A DNA stretch of 64,000 nt, taken from NCBI RefSeq assembly GCF_042676025.1, contig NZ_JBHTJP010000034.1, positions 62,001-126,000 on the forward strand, read 5' to 3'. The number at the start of each line of letters is the position of its first letter. Positions within the stretch are counted from its first letter, which is position 1. Source of the stretch: Salinimicrobium gaetbulicola. Lineage in GTDB: Bacteria > Bacteroidota > Bacteroidia > Flavobacteriales > Flavobacteriaceae. The position numbers and the translations under genes were made by a program. The notes below the pieces were generated by a model. That model worked only from the letters and a program-made list of their open reading frames with translations. It was not told where the DNA came from and did not search any database. Of this stretch, positions 26,054-34,409 are shown in pieces.

Positions 26054-26464
26054 TCATTCAGTACTCATTCTTAGCTTAGGATCTACCGGATAGGAAGTAT
26101 TACTATTATTTATTGTAAAAGTTAATTTATAGGCTTCTTCGCCAGACTCATACTTGTCTTTTATTTTAGCTTCTACTATACCATTAGTTGAAGAAATATG
26201 AGAATCCTTGAGAATTTTTGGATCATCATTACCTTTGAGGTCAATATTAGTGATTTGAACACTATCAGTTCCATTTTCTGAAACACCTTCCCAAATAGCT
26301 TTCATATTTTTATCCACAGTAGAAACATAATTTTCAGGATCCCCCGGCTGTTGAGATGGGTCATCCCTATTATCAGTAAATACTACACATTGGTTGATGT
26401 TGCTTAGGTTGATCTTTTCAGTATCAACTGTCACCGTAATCACGGTATCTTTTTTTTCTTCCAT
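26054..26464 (-). CDS. Small protein of an undescribed family (paralog of 9332-9913)
   Basis: 136 residues from ATG 26464; a GTG one codon upstream is also in frame. It lacks a signal peptide, unlike its paralog, and begins directly with EEKKDTVITVTVDTEK. Shared landmarks are VTVDTE, DNRDDPSQ, VDKNMKAIWEG, a KIKDKYESGEEAYKLTF strand and a VDPKLRM end. Its stop lies 6 bases before the adenylate cyclase start, so the two are one transcription unit. The lack of a signal peptide suggests a cytoplasmic form. Function unknown. Confidence 0.75.
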   Translation of the reverse strand: MEEKKDTVITVTVDTEKINLSNINQCVVFTDNRDDPSQQPGDPENYVSTVDKNMKAIWEGVSENGTDSVQITNIDLKGNDDPKILKDSHISSTNGIVEAKIKDKYESGEEAYKLTFTINNSNTSYPVDPKLRMSTE

Positions 26465-26696
26465 CACTTTAAAATTTTGGTTAATTAGCTGAATATTAAG
26501 TTACTAATTTAATTTTCGAATTAAGATGTTTTTCGGTGAAAGAGTTAAAACAAACTGCCAAATACAGTTTTTAAGGGATTTTCTTTCATTTTTAAAATAA
26601 TCCAAACCGTAATCACTTGTCTATCAGTAATTAAAGAGTCGATTATATTCTTAAAACTTTGTTAAGTAAAGTATAGTCCTAATAAATATCGTTAAT

Positions 26697-26831
26697 TTAA
26701 ACGTCAGGTTTACCAGGATCCTGGTTTCCTAACCGGCCAAACCCTTCAGAATCAAATTTTAAATATGCTTCTGCCGGCATAATGATGATGGTAAAACCTG
26801 GAAATAACAGGTTTGATCCACCAATCTTCAT
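26697..26831 (-). CDS. Possible small protein (44 aa)
   Basis: ATG at 26829-26831, TAA at 26697-26699. It reads MKIGGSNLLFPGFTIIIMPA and ends with FGRLGNQDPGKPDV. It is moderately hydrophobic at the start and polar at the end. It lies in a 390-base interval that has no other gene and is divergent from the YitT gene. Support is only composition, so confidence is low. Confidence 0.35.
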   Translation of the reverse strand: MKIGGSNLLFPGFTIIIMPAEAYLKFDSEGFGRLGNQDPGKPDV

Positions 26832-26855
26832 GTTTTTAATTGAATAGAAATTATC

Positions 26856-27797
26856 ATGATACACGGAAACAGTATAAATTGGCGAGCATTATTTTCGGCA
26901 TCATCTGTTATCTATTCTATTCTTGGAGTTATTTCTGCAATGATCGCCCTGGAAGCTTTTCTTTTACCGAATCACTTTTTAGATGGCGGCGTTACCGGGA
27001 TTTCTATTTTGGCTGAAGAAATACTGAATGTCCCATTTACAGCTTTATTGGTGATCTTCAACATTCCATTTCTTTATTTAGGTTATAAAAAGATCGGAAA
27101 AACTTTCGCCTTACGGGCATTACTGTCCATAATCCTGTTGACAGTGTTAATGCATTACATACAAATACCTGCGGTAACGGAAGATAAGGTACTTATTGCC
27201 GTTTTTGGAGGATTCTTTATAGGACTGGGAATTGGCTTGGTTATTAAGGGTGGTGCAGTCCTTGACGGACTGGAGATCATTGCGTTCTACACTACCAGAA
27301 ATTCCGGTTTCACTACCGGCGAGATCATACTGGCCTTTAATGGCCTTATATATTTAGGAGCAGCATATGTTTTTGATATTGAAACTGCCATGTATTCTTT
27401 TTTGGTCTATTTTTCTGCAATGAAGACATCAGATTATGTCGTGGATGGTTTTGAAGAATTTACCGCCTTAACCATAATTTCTAAGGATTGTGAAGAGGTA
27501 AAATCTCTTATTGTGAACGACTTCCAAAAAGCAATTACCGTATATAAAGGGGAACGCGGCTATCTGCCTCACTCATTTGAAATTAAATACGATTGCGATA
27601 TTGTAATGACCATTGTAACCCGACTTGAGATACATAGGATCAAGGAGGCTACTCTGGCCATAGACCCCAACGCCTTCTTCTTTGTCCAAAGAATTAAGGA
27701 AGTAAAAGGCGGTATAGGAAAACACACTATTAATGACCCTTTTAAAGATCATGTTCGAGAAAGTATACCAAAAGATAATGTCCCAACTGGAGAATAG
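26856..27797 (+). CDS. YitT family membrane protein (DUF161/DUF2179)
   Basis: 313 residues. About six membrane helices in the first 200 residues, beginning with SVIYSILGVISAMIALEAFL; LLPNHFLDGGVTGISIL is the typical first loop of the YitT family. The C-terminal 90 residues (FEEFTALTIISKDCEEVKSL and onwards to RIKEVKGG) are the DUF2179 domain. A conserved membrane family with unknown substrate. It overlaps the following HD gene by 20 bases. Confidence 0.92.
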   Translation: MIHGNSINWRALFSASSVIYSILGVISAMIALEAFLLPNHFLDGGVTGISILAEEILNVPFTALLVIFNIPFLYLGYKKIGKTFALRALLSIILLTVLMHYIQIPAVTEDKVLIAVFGGFFIGLGIGLVIKGGAVLDGLEIIAFYTTRNSGFTTGEIILAFNGLIYLGAAYVFDIETAMYSFLVYFSAMKTSDYVVDGFEEFTALTIISKDCEEVKSLIVNDFQKAITVYKGERGYLPHSFEIKYDCDIVMTIVTRLEIHRIKEATLAIDPNAFFFVQRIKEVKGGIGKHTINDPFKDHVRESIPKDNVPTGE

Positions 27798-28332
27798 TCT
27801 CCCTTCCTGGCTTCATTACCACAGTCCGGAACATACCAGATATGTACTTGATAAAGCTATATTGATTGCTGGTAAAGAAAATGTCTCAGATGAAGACCTC
27901 CTCTTGCTTAAAATAGCTGCGGTTTATCATGATTCTGGATTCCTGATAAGCCCCAAAAATCATGAAAAATTAGGTTGCCAGATTGCAGGAAATGAGCTGC
28001 AAGAGTTCGATCTAGATGCTCTTCAAATCAAAAAGATCTGCGGCATGATCATGGCCACAAGAATTCCGCAGAAACCAAAAACCTTTTTGGAGAAAATTCT
28101 TGCAGATGCCGATCTGGAATATCTGGGCACGAAAAAATTCGAAGAATTCGGAAACCTGCTCTATCAGGAAAGATTGCATTTTCATCCAGAAATGAGTCTT
28201 GAAGAATGGAATGAGATACAAATTGACTTCATGTCAAATCATAGGTATCACACCAATTTTTGTAAAGAGCATAGACAGCCTAAAAAAATGGCCAACCTGG
28301 AAAAAATTAAAAGAGCAGTTGATAGCGAATAG
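27778..28332 (+). CDS. HD-domain phosphohydrolase-like protein
   Basis: 184 residues from ATG 27778; earlier in-frame ATG codons lie inside the YitT gene and would put unrelated sequence before the domain. The HD pattern is present: H19 in YHSPEHTRYVL, H51-D52 in AAVYHDSGF and the last Asp in LADADLEYLG. It is a metal-dependent phosphohydrolase that could act on a nucleotide or phosphodiester. It overlaps the YitT stop by 20 bases, indicating translational coupling and a shared role. The substrate is unknown. Confidence 0.85.
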   Translation: MSQLENSLPSWLHYHSPEHTRYVLDKAILIAGKENVSDEDLLLLKIAAVYHDSGFLISPKNHEKLGCQIAGNELQEFDLDALQIKKICGMIMATRIPQKPKTFLEKILADADLEYLGTKKFEEFGNLLYQERLHFHPEMSLEEWNEIQIDFMSNHRYHTNFCKEHRQPKKMANLEKIKRAVDSE

Positions 28333-28336
28333 GCCT

Positions 28337-30823
28337 CTAAACCTTCATTACCTCCAGTTCCCAGATATTGTCACTGTAATCTTTTATAGAACGATCTGAT
28401 GAAAACTTCCCTATATGCGCTACATTTAAAATTGACATTTTTACCCACCGTTCAGGATCTCTCCATGCTGTATGGATCTTATTTTGACAATCAATATAAG
28501 ATTGAAAATCCTTCAAGACCAAATAGGGGTCCTGGTGTATCAAATTGTCATAGATAGGCCTGAAAAGTTCCTTGTCTCCCTTAGCCAGCTTTCCTGAAAC
28601 CAGGAAGTCCAGAATTTCCTTCAAATGATCATTTTCCTCGTAATAATTATAAGGTCTATAGCCTTGCTTTTTTGCTTCCTGGACCCCATCTGTAGTTAGC
28701 CCGAAAAGAAAAAAATTCTCCTCTCCTACCTCTTCTCTAATTTCAACATTCGCTCCGTCCAAAGTTCCAACGGTCAATGCCCCGTTAAGAGCAAATTTCA
28801 TGTTCCCTGTACCCGAAGCTTCTTTCCCGGCCATGGATATTTGTTCAGAAAGATCAGCAGCGGGATAAACCTTTTGAGCCTGTTTGACACTAAAATTAGG
28901 AAGAAATGCAACTTTTAGCTTTCCGTTGACCTGGGGGTCATTGTTCACAAGATCACCAACAGATGTGATCAACTTAATGATTCGTTTTGCCATAAAATAG
29001 CCCGGCGCAGCCTTTCCTCCAAAAATAAAGGCCGTAGGTGAGATTCCATCACCTTTACCTGCTTGTATCCGCAGGTATAAGCTAAGAATATGAAGGACTT
29101 TTAAATGTTGTCTTTTATATTCATGGATCCTCTTTACATGAATATCAAAGAGCATGCTTGGTTCTATTTCAATACCGGTTCGCTCCTTTATATGATTAGC
29201 CAGGTGTTTTTTATTCTGAAGTTTAACCGCAATCCATTCTTTTTGAAAATCAGGATCTAAGGCCAGGTTTTCAAGTTCTTTGATCCCATTCAGGTTTTGC
29301 AGCCATTGGTTTCCGATCTTTTTAGTGATTAGATCGGCCAAGGCAGGATTACTTACTGCCAAAAATCTACGGTAGGAAACCCCATTGGTCACGTTAGTAA
29401 ATTTTTCAGGCCAGAGTTGGGCAAAGTCATGCAACACTTGTTTTTGCAATAACCTGGAATGCAATTCCGAAACTCCGTTTACCTTATAGCTCCCCACGGT
29501 GGCTAGGTGGGCCATTCGAATCGCCGGCTCTCCCCAATCCTCGATCAGGGACATTCTGGCTATTTGTTCCCCATTATACTTCAGATTTCTTAGATCATCC
29601 AAAAATCTTCTGTTGATCTCATAAATGATCTCAAGATGTCTTGGTAAGATTTTCCCCAGTAAACTTACAGACCATTTTTCCAGCGCCTCGGGCAATAAGG
29701 TATGATTGGTATAAGCGAAAGTATTTCTAGTTTTTTCCCATGCCTCGTCCCATTCCATTGCATGCTCATCTACCAGTAACCGCATTAATTCGGGAACGGC
29801 AATTGAAGGATGTGTATCGTTAAGCTGAAGCGTGAACTTTTCATGGAGATCTTCCAATTTTCTACCCTGTAAAAGATGTAACCGAATGATATCCTGAAGA
29901 GAGCAGCTCACAAAGAAATATTGCTGCTTAAGACGTAGTTCTTTTCCGGAAAGATTTTCGTCATTAGGATACAACACCTTCGTAAGATTTTCTGAGCGCA
30001 TCTTTTTCTCAACAGCTTTATAATAATCGCCCACATTATAAACCGAAAAATCAAAAGATTCGACAGCTTCAGCACTCCAGAGACGCATTATGATGGCGTT
30101 GCTCTGGTATCCTAAAATAGCTGTGTCATATGCAACTCCCTTCACCTCTGTATTGGGAATCCATTTTACATGTAGTTTATCATTTTCATAGGAATGTTCT
30201 GTGTGACCTCCAAACTTAACCTCAAAAGCGATCTCTGGTCTCACTACTTCCCACGGATTTCCGAAATGAAGCCATTTATCGGTAGCTTCAGCTTGCCAAC
30301 CATCCTTGATGCTCTGGTTAAATATCCCGAATTCATATCTGATTCCATATCCTATGGAGGGAACTCCCAAAGTGGCCATGGAATCGAGATAACAAGATGC
30401 TAACCTTCCTAAACCACCATTTCCCAGACCGGGCTCCACCTCCTGTTCCAGTAATTCTTTCAGATCCAGGTCTAACTCAGCCAGTGCCTCCCTGGTTTCG
30501 TCCATTATTTCCAAATTCAGCAAATTATTACCTAAATGAGGACCCGGTAGATATTCTGCTGATAGATACCCTATCGCCCTGGCATCTTTTTCAGCGAATT
30601 GTTCAAGAGACCGAACATACCTGCCAAAAACCTTATCCCGAATGGTAAGGGCAAGAGCAGTATACAGATCATTTTTTGTCGCTACTGCCGGAATTCTCCC
30701 GAGACCATAAAATAACTTTTTTAAAAAAGCATCTTTAATATCCTCTTTTGAAATATCCAGGGTGCCTTCCGCAGCCTCTCTCGAAGAAAAAAAACTCTCA
30801 ATTTTCCTGTTTTGGGTATCCAT
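28337..30823 (-). CDS. glgP: Glycogen/starch phosphorylase
   Basis: 828 residues, full family length. The start of the catalytic core is seen at ARAIGYLSAEYLPGPHLGNN and GNGGLGRLASCYLDS. The pyridoxal-phosphate Lys is K676 in EASGTGNMKFALNGALT. It releases glucose 1-phosphate from the nonreducing ends of alpha-1,4-glucans in the cytoplasm. The GT5 synthase lies about 3.6 kb away on the same strand, separated by gpx and the TonB receptor on the other strand, so the two form a loose glycogen locus rather than an operon. Its stop lies 5 bases from the converging HD gene. Confidence 0.97.
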   Translation of the reverse strand: MDTQNRKIESFFSSREAAEGTLDISKEDIKDAFLKKLFYGLGRIPAVATKNDLYTALALTIRDKVFGRYVRSLEQFAEKDARAIGYLSAEYLPGPHLGNNLLNLEIMDETREALAELDLDLKELLEQEVEPGLGNGGLGRLASCYLDSMATLGVPSIGYGIRYEFGIFNQSIKDGWQAEATDKWLHFGNPWEVVRPEIAFEVKFGGHTEHSYENDKLHVKWIPNTEVKGVAYDTAILGYQSNAIIMRLWSAEAVESFDFSVYNVGDYYKAVEKKMRSENLTKVLYPNDENLSGKELRLKQQYFFVSCSLQDIIRLHLLQGRKLEDLHEKFTLQLNDTHPSIAVPELMRLLVDEHAMEWDEAWEKTRNTFAYTNHTLLPEALEKWSVSLLGKILPRHLEIIYEINRRFLDDLRNLKYNGEQIARMSLIEDWGEPAIRMAHLATVGSYKVNGVSELHSRLLQKQVLHDFAQLWPEKFTNVTNGVSYRRFLAVSNPALADLITKKIGNQWLQNLNGIKELENLALDPDFQKEWIAVKLQNKKHLANHIKERTGIEIEPSMLFDIHVKRIHEYKRQHLKVLHILSLYLRIQAGKGDGISPTAFIFGGKAAPGYFMAKRIIKLITSVGDLVNNDPQVNGKLKVAFLPNFSVKQAQKVYPAADLSEQISMAGKEASGTGNMKFALNGALTVGTLDGANVEIREEVGEENFFLFGLTTDGVQEAKKQGYRPYNYYEENDHLKEILDFLVSGKLAKGDKELFRPIYDNLIHQDPYLVLKDFQSYIDCQNKIHTAWRDPERWVKMSILNVAHIGKFSSDRSIKDYSDNIWELEVMKV

Positions 30824-31040
30824 AGTTCTTTTTTCTAAAAATTAGTAAATAAACATTGAACAGGAAACTATATTATACTTTATAGGGAAACTTTATGATT
30901 GATAATGAAAGGATTACTTATTTTTAATAATAGTTTGGTACAGAATTTCGCGCTTAAAATAGTTCCATAAAAAATTCTTATTGACTGAAATTCCTTTCCC
31001 TAGAATTATCCATTACTTTTAAGATCATAAAATCGAAAAC

Positions 31041-31526
31041 ATGATTGATCATTTTTATAATTATTCAGCTACCAATATTAAGGGCGAAGAAATCTCCATG
31101 GAAGAATTTAAGGGAAAGACCGTGCTGGTTGTAAATACTGCTTCTAAATGCGGTCTTACCCCACAATTGGAAGGATTAGAATCCTTATATCAAAAATATA
31201 AAGATCAGGGACTGGTGATTCTGGGATTTCCCTGTAATCAATTCGGAAACCAGGAACCGGGAGATGAGCAATCAATTGAAGAAGGCTGTATGATCAATTA
31301 CGGGGTTAGTTTTCCTATGTTCTCAAAAGTCGAGGTCAATGGAAAAAATGCACATCCGGTATTTCAATATTTAAAGAAAGAAAAAAGTGGATTACTGGGA
31401 AAGCGCATTAAGTGGAATTTCACCAAATTTCTGATTGATAAAAATGGGAAAACTATAAAGCGATTTTCGCCTACCACAAAACCAGAAAAAATTGAAGATT
31501 ATTTAAGTTCTTCTTTGAACGTTTAA
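31041..31526 (+). CDS. Glutathione peroxidase family protein
   Basis: 161 residues, full length, no signal peptide. The peroxidatic Cys is C37 in TASKCGLTPQ; the second Cys and partner Gln are C65 and Q67 in GFPCNQFGNQEPG; the Trp-Asn of the tetrad lies in KWNFTKFLID. Cysteine forms like this usually take electrons from thioredoxin rather than glutathione, so the biological reductant is inferred. It reduces hydroperoxides in the cytoplasm. Single gene between divergent glgP and the TonB receptor. Confidence 0.95.
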   Translation: MIDHFYNYSATNIKGEEISMEEFKGKTVLVVNTASKCGLTPQLEGLESLYQKYKDQGLVILGFPCNQFGNQEPGDEQSIEEGCMINYGVSFPMFSKVEVNGKNAHPVFQYLKKEKSGLLGKRIKWNFTKFLIDKNGKTIKRFSPTTKPEKIEDYLSSSLNV

Positions 31527-31675
31527 ATACAGGGGGGTTCAAAGCCTAAAATGAGACAATTTCAGAGCAATTTCTGAATGCAGCATATAGGCTCAAAAAG
31601 CGTTAAAGTTTCAAAATTTTAACATTTTTATTTTAATTTATGCCGTATTTATCGCTACGCATTGTTGAAATTTAG

Positions 31676-31705
31676 TTGCGCAATCCTAATAATTATTTAA
31701 TCTTG
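31676..31705 (+). promoter_or_regulatory. Promoter of the TonB-receptor gene
   Basis: TTG at 31676-31678 and TAATCTTG at 31698-31705, spaced by 19 bases, match the Bacteroidota TTG-N19-TAnnTTTG promoter with one mismatch. The expected start of transcription is near 31711, giving a short leader before ATG 31734. Confidence 0.55.
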
Positions 31706-31733
31706 GCCGGCTTAACCCCTAAAATTTCAAGTT

Positions 31734-34358
31734 ATGTTGGTACGAGTTCAACATTTAAAATTATTAACTTTAATAATGTTCTTTCCTCTGATAAGCTGGG
31801 CTCAGACACCGGTTTCAGGGAAATTATTAAATGATTCGGGAGGTCCCATCCCATTTGCTTCAATCCAGGAAAAAGGAACAAATAATGGAGCTACAACAGA
31901 TGAAAATGGAAATTTTAAATTTGAAGTTTCCGGATTACCTACAACCCTAATAGCTTCTTTTTTAGGATTCGAGAAAAAGGAAGTTCAAATCACTTCCTCA
32001 GAGAATATAATAATTACATTAAAAGAAGAGAGTTTCGGACTTGATGAGATCGTTATCACGGGTAACCGAACAAAGGCTCGAACCATCCTTGATTCACCGG
32101 TAGCTGTTGACAATTTTGGAGTGGAAGAACTTACTAAAAGTGGTAAACCCACTATAGATCGGATGTTGACATTTAAAGTTCCTTCCTTTAATGCTCAAAA
32201 TCAAGCCATCTCAGATGCGACTGCTCATTACGATCCTGCCGACCTGCGTGGCCTTGGCCCTAGTAGAACCCTGGTATTGGTTAATGGAAAAAGAAAGAAT
32301 CAGAGTGCCCAGGTTTACTTAAACCGAACTCCTGGAAAAGGAGAAGTAGGGGTTGATTTAAAGAGTATACCTACGGCGGCGATTGAAAATGTCGAGGTAT
32401 TAAGAGATGGTGCTTCCGCACAATATGGTTCTGATGCCATTGCTGGTGTGATCAACATGGTTCTTAAAGAGGATGTCGAGTTTTCCACTTTTAATACCCG
32501 TACCGGAATCACCTCGGACGGAGACGGATTTAACTTTTCTTCAGATCTAAATACTGCTTTTAATTTTGGGCAGGATGGATTCATCAACCTGACATTAGGG
32601 TATTATAAGCAGAATTCAACGAATCGTGCAGGAACTCCTGGAGATATTGAGATAACGGATGAATCACGTCCCAATGAAATTCAATGGGTGGAAGACAATC
32701 CTGATCTTGGAATGACAGTAGGCCAGCCCGAAATGGAAAAAAAGGATCTGTTCGTTAACCTAGGGCATGCGGTAAGTGAGAATATTGATTTTTATTCCTT
32801 TCATGGCTATACCACCAGAACAGGTAAAAGTTTTGCGTATTATCGAGCTCCTTACTGGAGACAAGACGTGGCAGACGCCGGTTTTCTCACCAGACCTGAA
32901 GATTTTCTTGGCTACCAGCCAACATTTGAAACCGAAATCGATGATCATATGAATGTTCTGGGGCTTGAATACCGGATTGGCCAGAACTGGACCGCAGACC
33001 TGAGCGGAACATACGGAGCTAATTCTGTTTTCTACACGGTAAATAATTCTGTGAACCGTGACTATTTAGCTGACCACGGAACCTCACCTACTACCTTCCA
33101 TCCCGGAGGTTATAGGCTTCAAAACATCATTGGTAGCCTTGATATAAATGGACTATTAACCGAAAACATTAATGTAGCTACCGGACTCGAATATAAAAAG
33201 GAATATTTCTATGCTTATGAAGGTGATAAACGTTCTTATTATAAAGGAGGTTCAGATTCATTTGCAGGGATCAAACCTGCTGAAGCCGGTAAATGGGATC
33301 GTTATAACATGGCTATTTATGCACAGGTTGATTATGACATAACAGAAGCTTTATTATTAGGCGTTGCCGGGAGATATGAAGATTTCTCCGACTTTGGAGA
33401 TAATTTCTCCTGGAAGGTTAACGGTCGATTCAAATTAGGGGAAGATGGCGCTTTAAGAGGCTCTTATAGCACAGGATTTAGAGCTCCCACTTTGCATCAA
33501 CGTCACCTTACCAATAGTCAGTATATTATTGTTGCCGGATCAAGTGAACCACAATTACAAGGAACATTGGCCAATAACAATCCGGCAGTTCAGGCTCTAG
33601 GAGTTCCAAATTTATTCGCTGAAACGTCACAAAACTTTTCCGCAGGATTGACCTATAAATTTTCCCGAAACTTCTATGGTTCGGTTGATTTCTACCAGAT
33701 CAATGTTGATGATAGAATATTGTTCTCTTCTCAAATTGGAGAGGATGGAGATCCTGATACTACTAATCCTGTCGAACAAATTCTCCAAGACAACAACGTA
33801 AAAGCGGTTCAATTTTTTATCAATGCCGGTGACACCAAAACAAGGGGTGCTGACATAGTTTTAAATTATAACAATTTTGGTGGTTTTAAAGCGACACTTG
33901 CAGCCAACTTTAACGAGACTGAAATTGATGCAATTACAACCCCTACTGCACTTGCTCAAAATGGGTATAACATCTTCGCAAGGGAAGAAAAAGGCTTAAT
34001 AATAAATTCAAGACCTAAGTCAAAAATTATTCTAGGCCTTTCATATGATACTGGAGATTGGGAGTTTGAATTGAACAATACCCGCTTTGGAACCGTAACC
34101 GTAACAGCCCCTGAATCTGGAGGAGTAGATCAGGAATTAGACGCGAAAATTGTTACGGATTTTAGTTTAGGATATGGATTTACCGACAGGTTGACCCTAA
34201 CAGGGGTGATAAATAACATATTTGATGTATATCCTGATATTACTAAGGCTTCGACTAATACTGCTGGTGCCGGTGGAAGATTTTTATATTCTTCAGAAGT
34301 ACAGCAAATGGGACAACTCGGTACAAACTTCAGTCTTGCTTTAAATTACAAATTCTAA
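31734..34358 (+). CDS. TonB-dependent outer-membrane receptor
   Basis: 874 residues. Signal peptide (LLTLIMFFPLISWAQ), then a carboxypeptidase-regulatory-like domain (about 25-105, PVSGKLLNDSGGPIPFASIQ), the TonB box region LDEIVITGNR, a plug domain (PSRTLVLVNGKRKNQ, EVLRDGASAQYGSDAIAGVI) and a 22-strand barrel ending in LALNYKF. It imports a large nutrient with TonB energy. The ligand is unknown; there is no SusD partner, so it is not a classical polysaccharide locus, and siderophore, vitamin or peptide uptake are all possible. It has its own promoter and terminator. Confidence 0.95.
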   Translation: MLVRVQHLKLLTLIMFFPLISWAQTPVSGKLLNDSGGPIPFASIQEKGTNNGATTDENGNFKFEVSGLPTTLIASFLGFEKKEVQITSSENIIITLKEESFGLDEIVITGNRTKARTILDSPVAVDNFGVEELTKSGKPTIDRMLTFKVPSFNAQNQAISDATAHYDPADLRGLGPSRTLVLVNGKRKNQSAQVYLNRTPGKGEVGVDLKSIPTAAIENVEVLRDGASAQYGSDAIAGVINMVLKEDVEFSTFNTRTGITSDGDGFNFSSDLNTAFNFGQDGFINLTLGYYKQNSTNRAGTPGDIEITDESRPNEIQWVEDNPDLGMTVGQPEMEKKDLFVNLGHAVSENIDFYSFHGYTTRTGKSFAYYRAPYWRQDVADAGFLTRPEDFLGYQPTFETEIDDHMNVLGLEYRIGQNWTADLSGTYGANSVFYTVNNSVNRDYLADHGTSPTTFHPGGYRLQNIIGSLDINGLLTENINVATGLEYKKEYFYAYEGDKRSYYKGGSDSFAGIKPAEAGKWDRYNMAIYAQVDYDITEALLLGVAGRYEDFSDFGDNFSWKVNGRFKLGEDGALRGSYSTGFRAPTLHQRHLTNSQYIIVAGSSEPQLQGTLANNNPAVQALGVPNLFAETSQNFSAGLTYKFSRNFYGSVDFYQINVDDRILFSSQIGEDGDPDTTNPVEQILQDNNVKAVQFFINAGDTKTRGADIVLNYNNFGGFKATLAANFNETEIDAITTPTALAQNGYNIFAREEKGLIINSRPKSKIILGLSYDTGDWEFELNNTRFGTVTVTAPESGGVDQELDAKIVTDFSLGYGFTDRLTLTGVINNIFDVYPDITKASTNTAGAGGRFLYSSEVQQMGQLGTNFSLALNYKF

Positions 34359-34381
34359 TCTTATTCTAATTGGATAATATT

Positions 34382-34408
34382 AAAACCGCCGGGATTGCCG
34401 GCGGTTTT
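34382..34408. terminator. Bidirectional terminator
   Basis: AAAACCGCCGG and CCGGCGGTTTT form a perfect 11-bp stem around GATTG, followed by TTTTTT. It sits between the receptor and the converging GT5 gene, and its T-run touches the GT5 stop codon at 34410. Confidence 0.93.
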
Positions 34409-34409
34409 T

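Noticed and set aside
31734..34358. SusC/SusD polysaccharide utilisation locus
   Set aside because: The receptor has no SusD partner and no glycoside hydrolase or sulfatase nearby; it is a lone TonB receptor.
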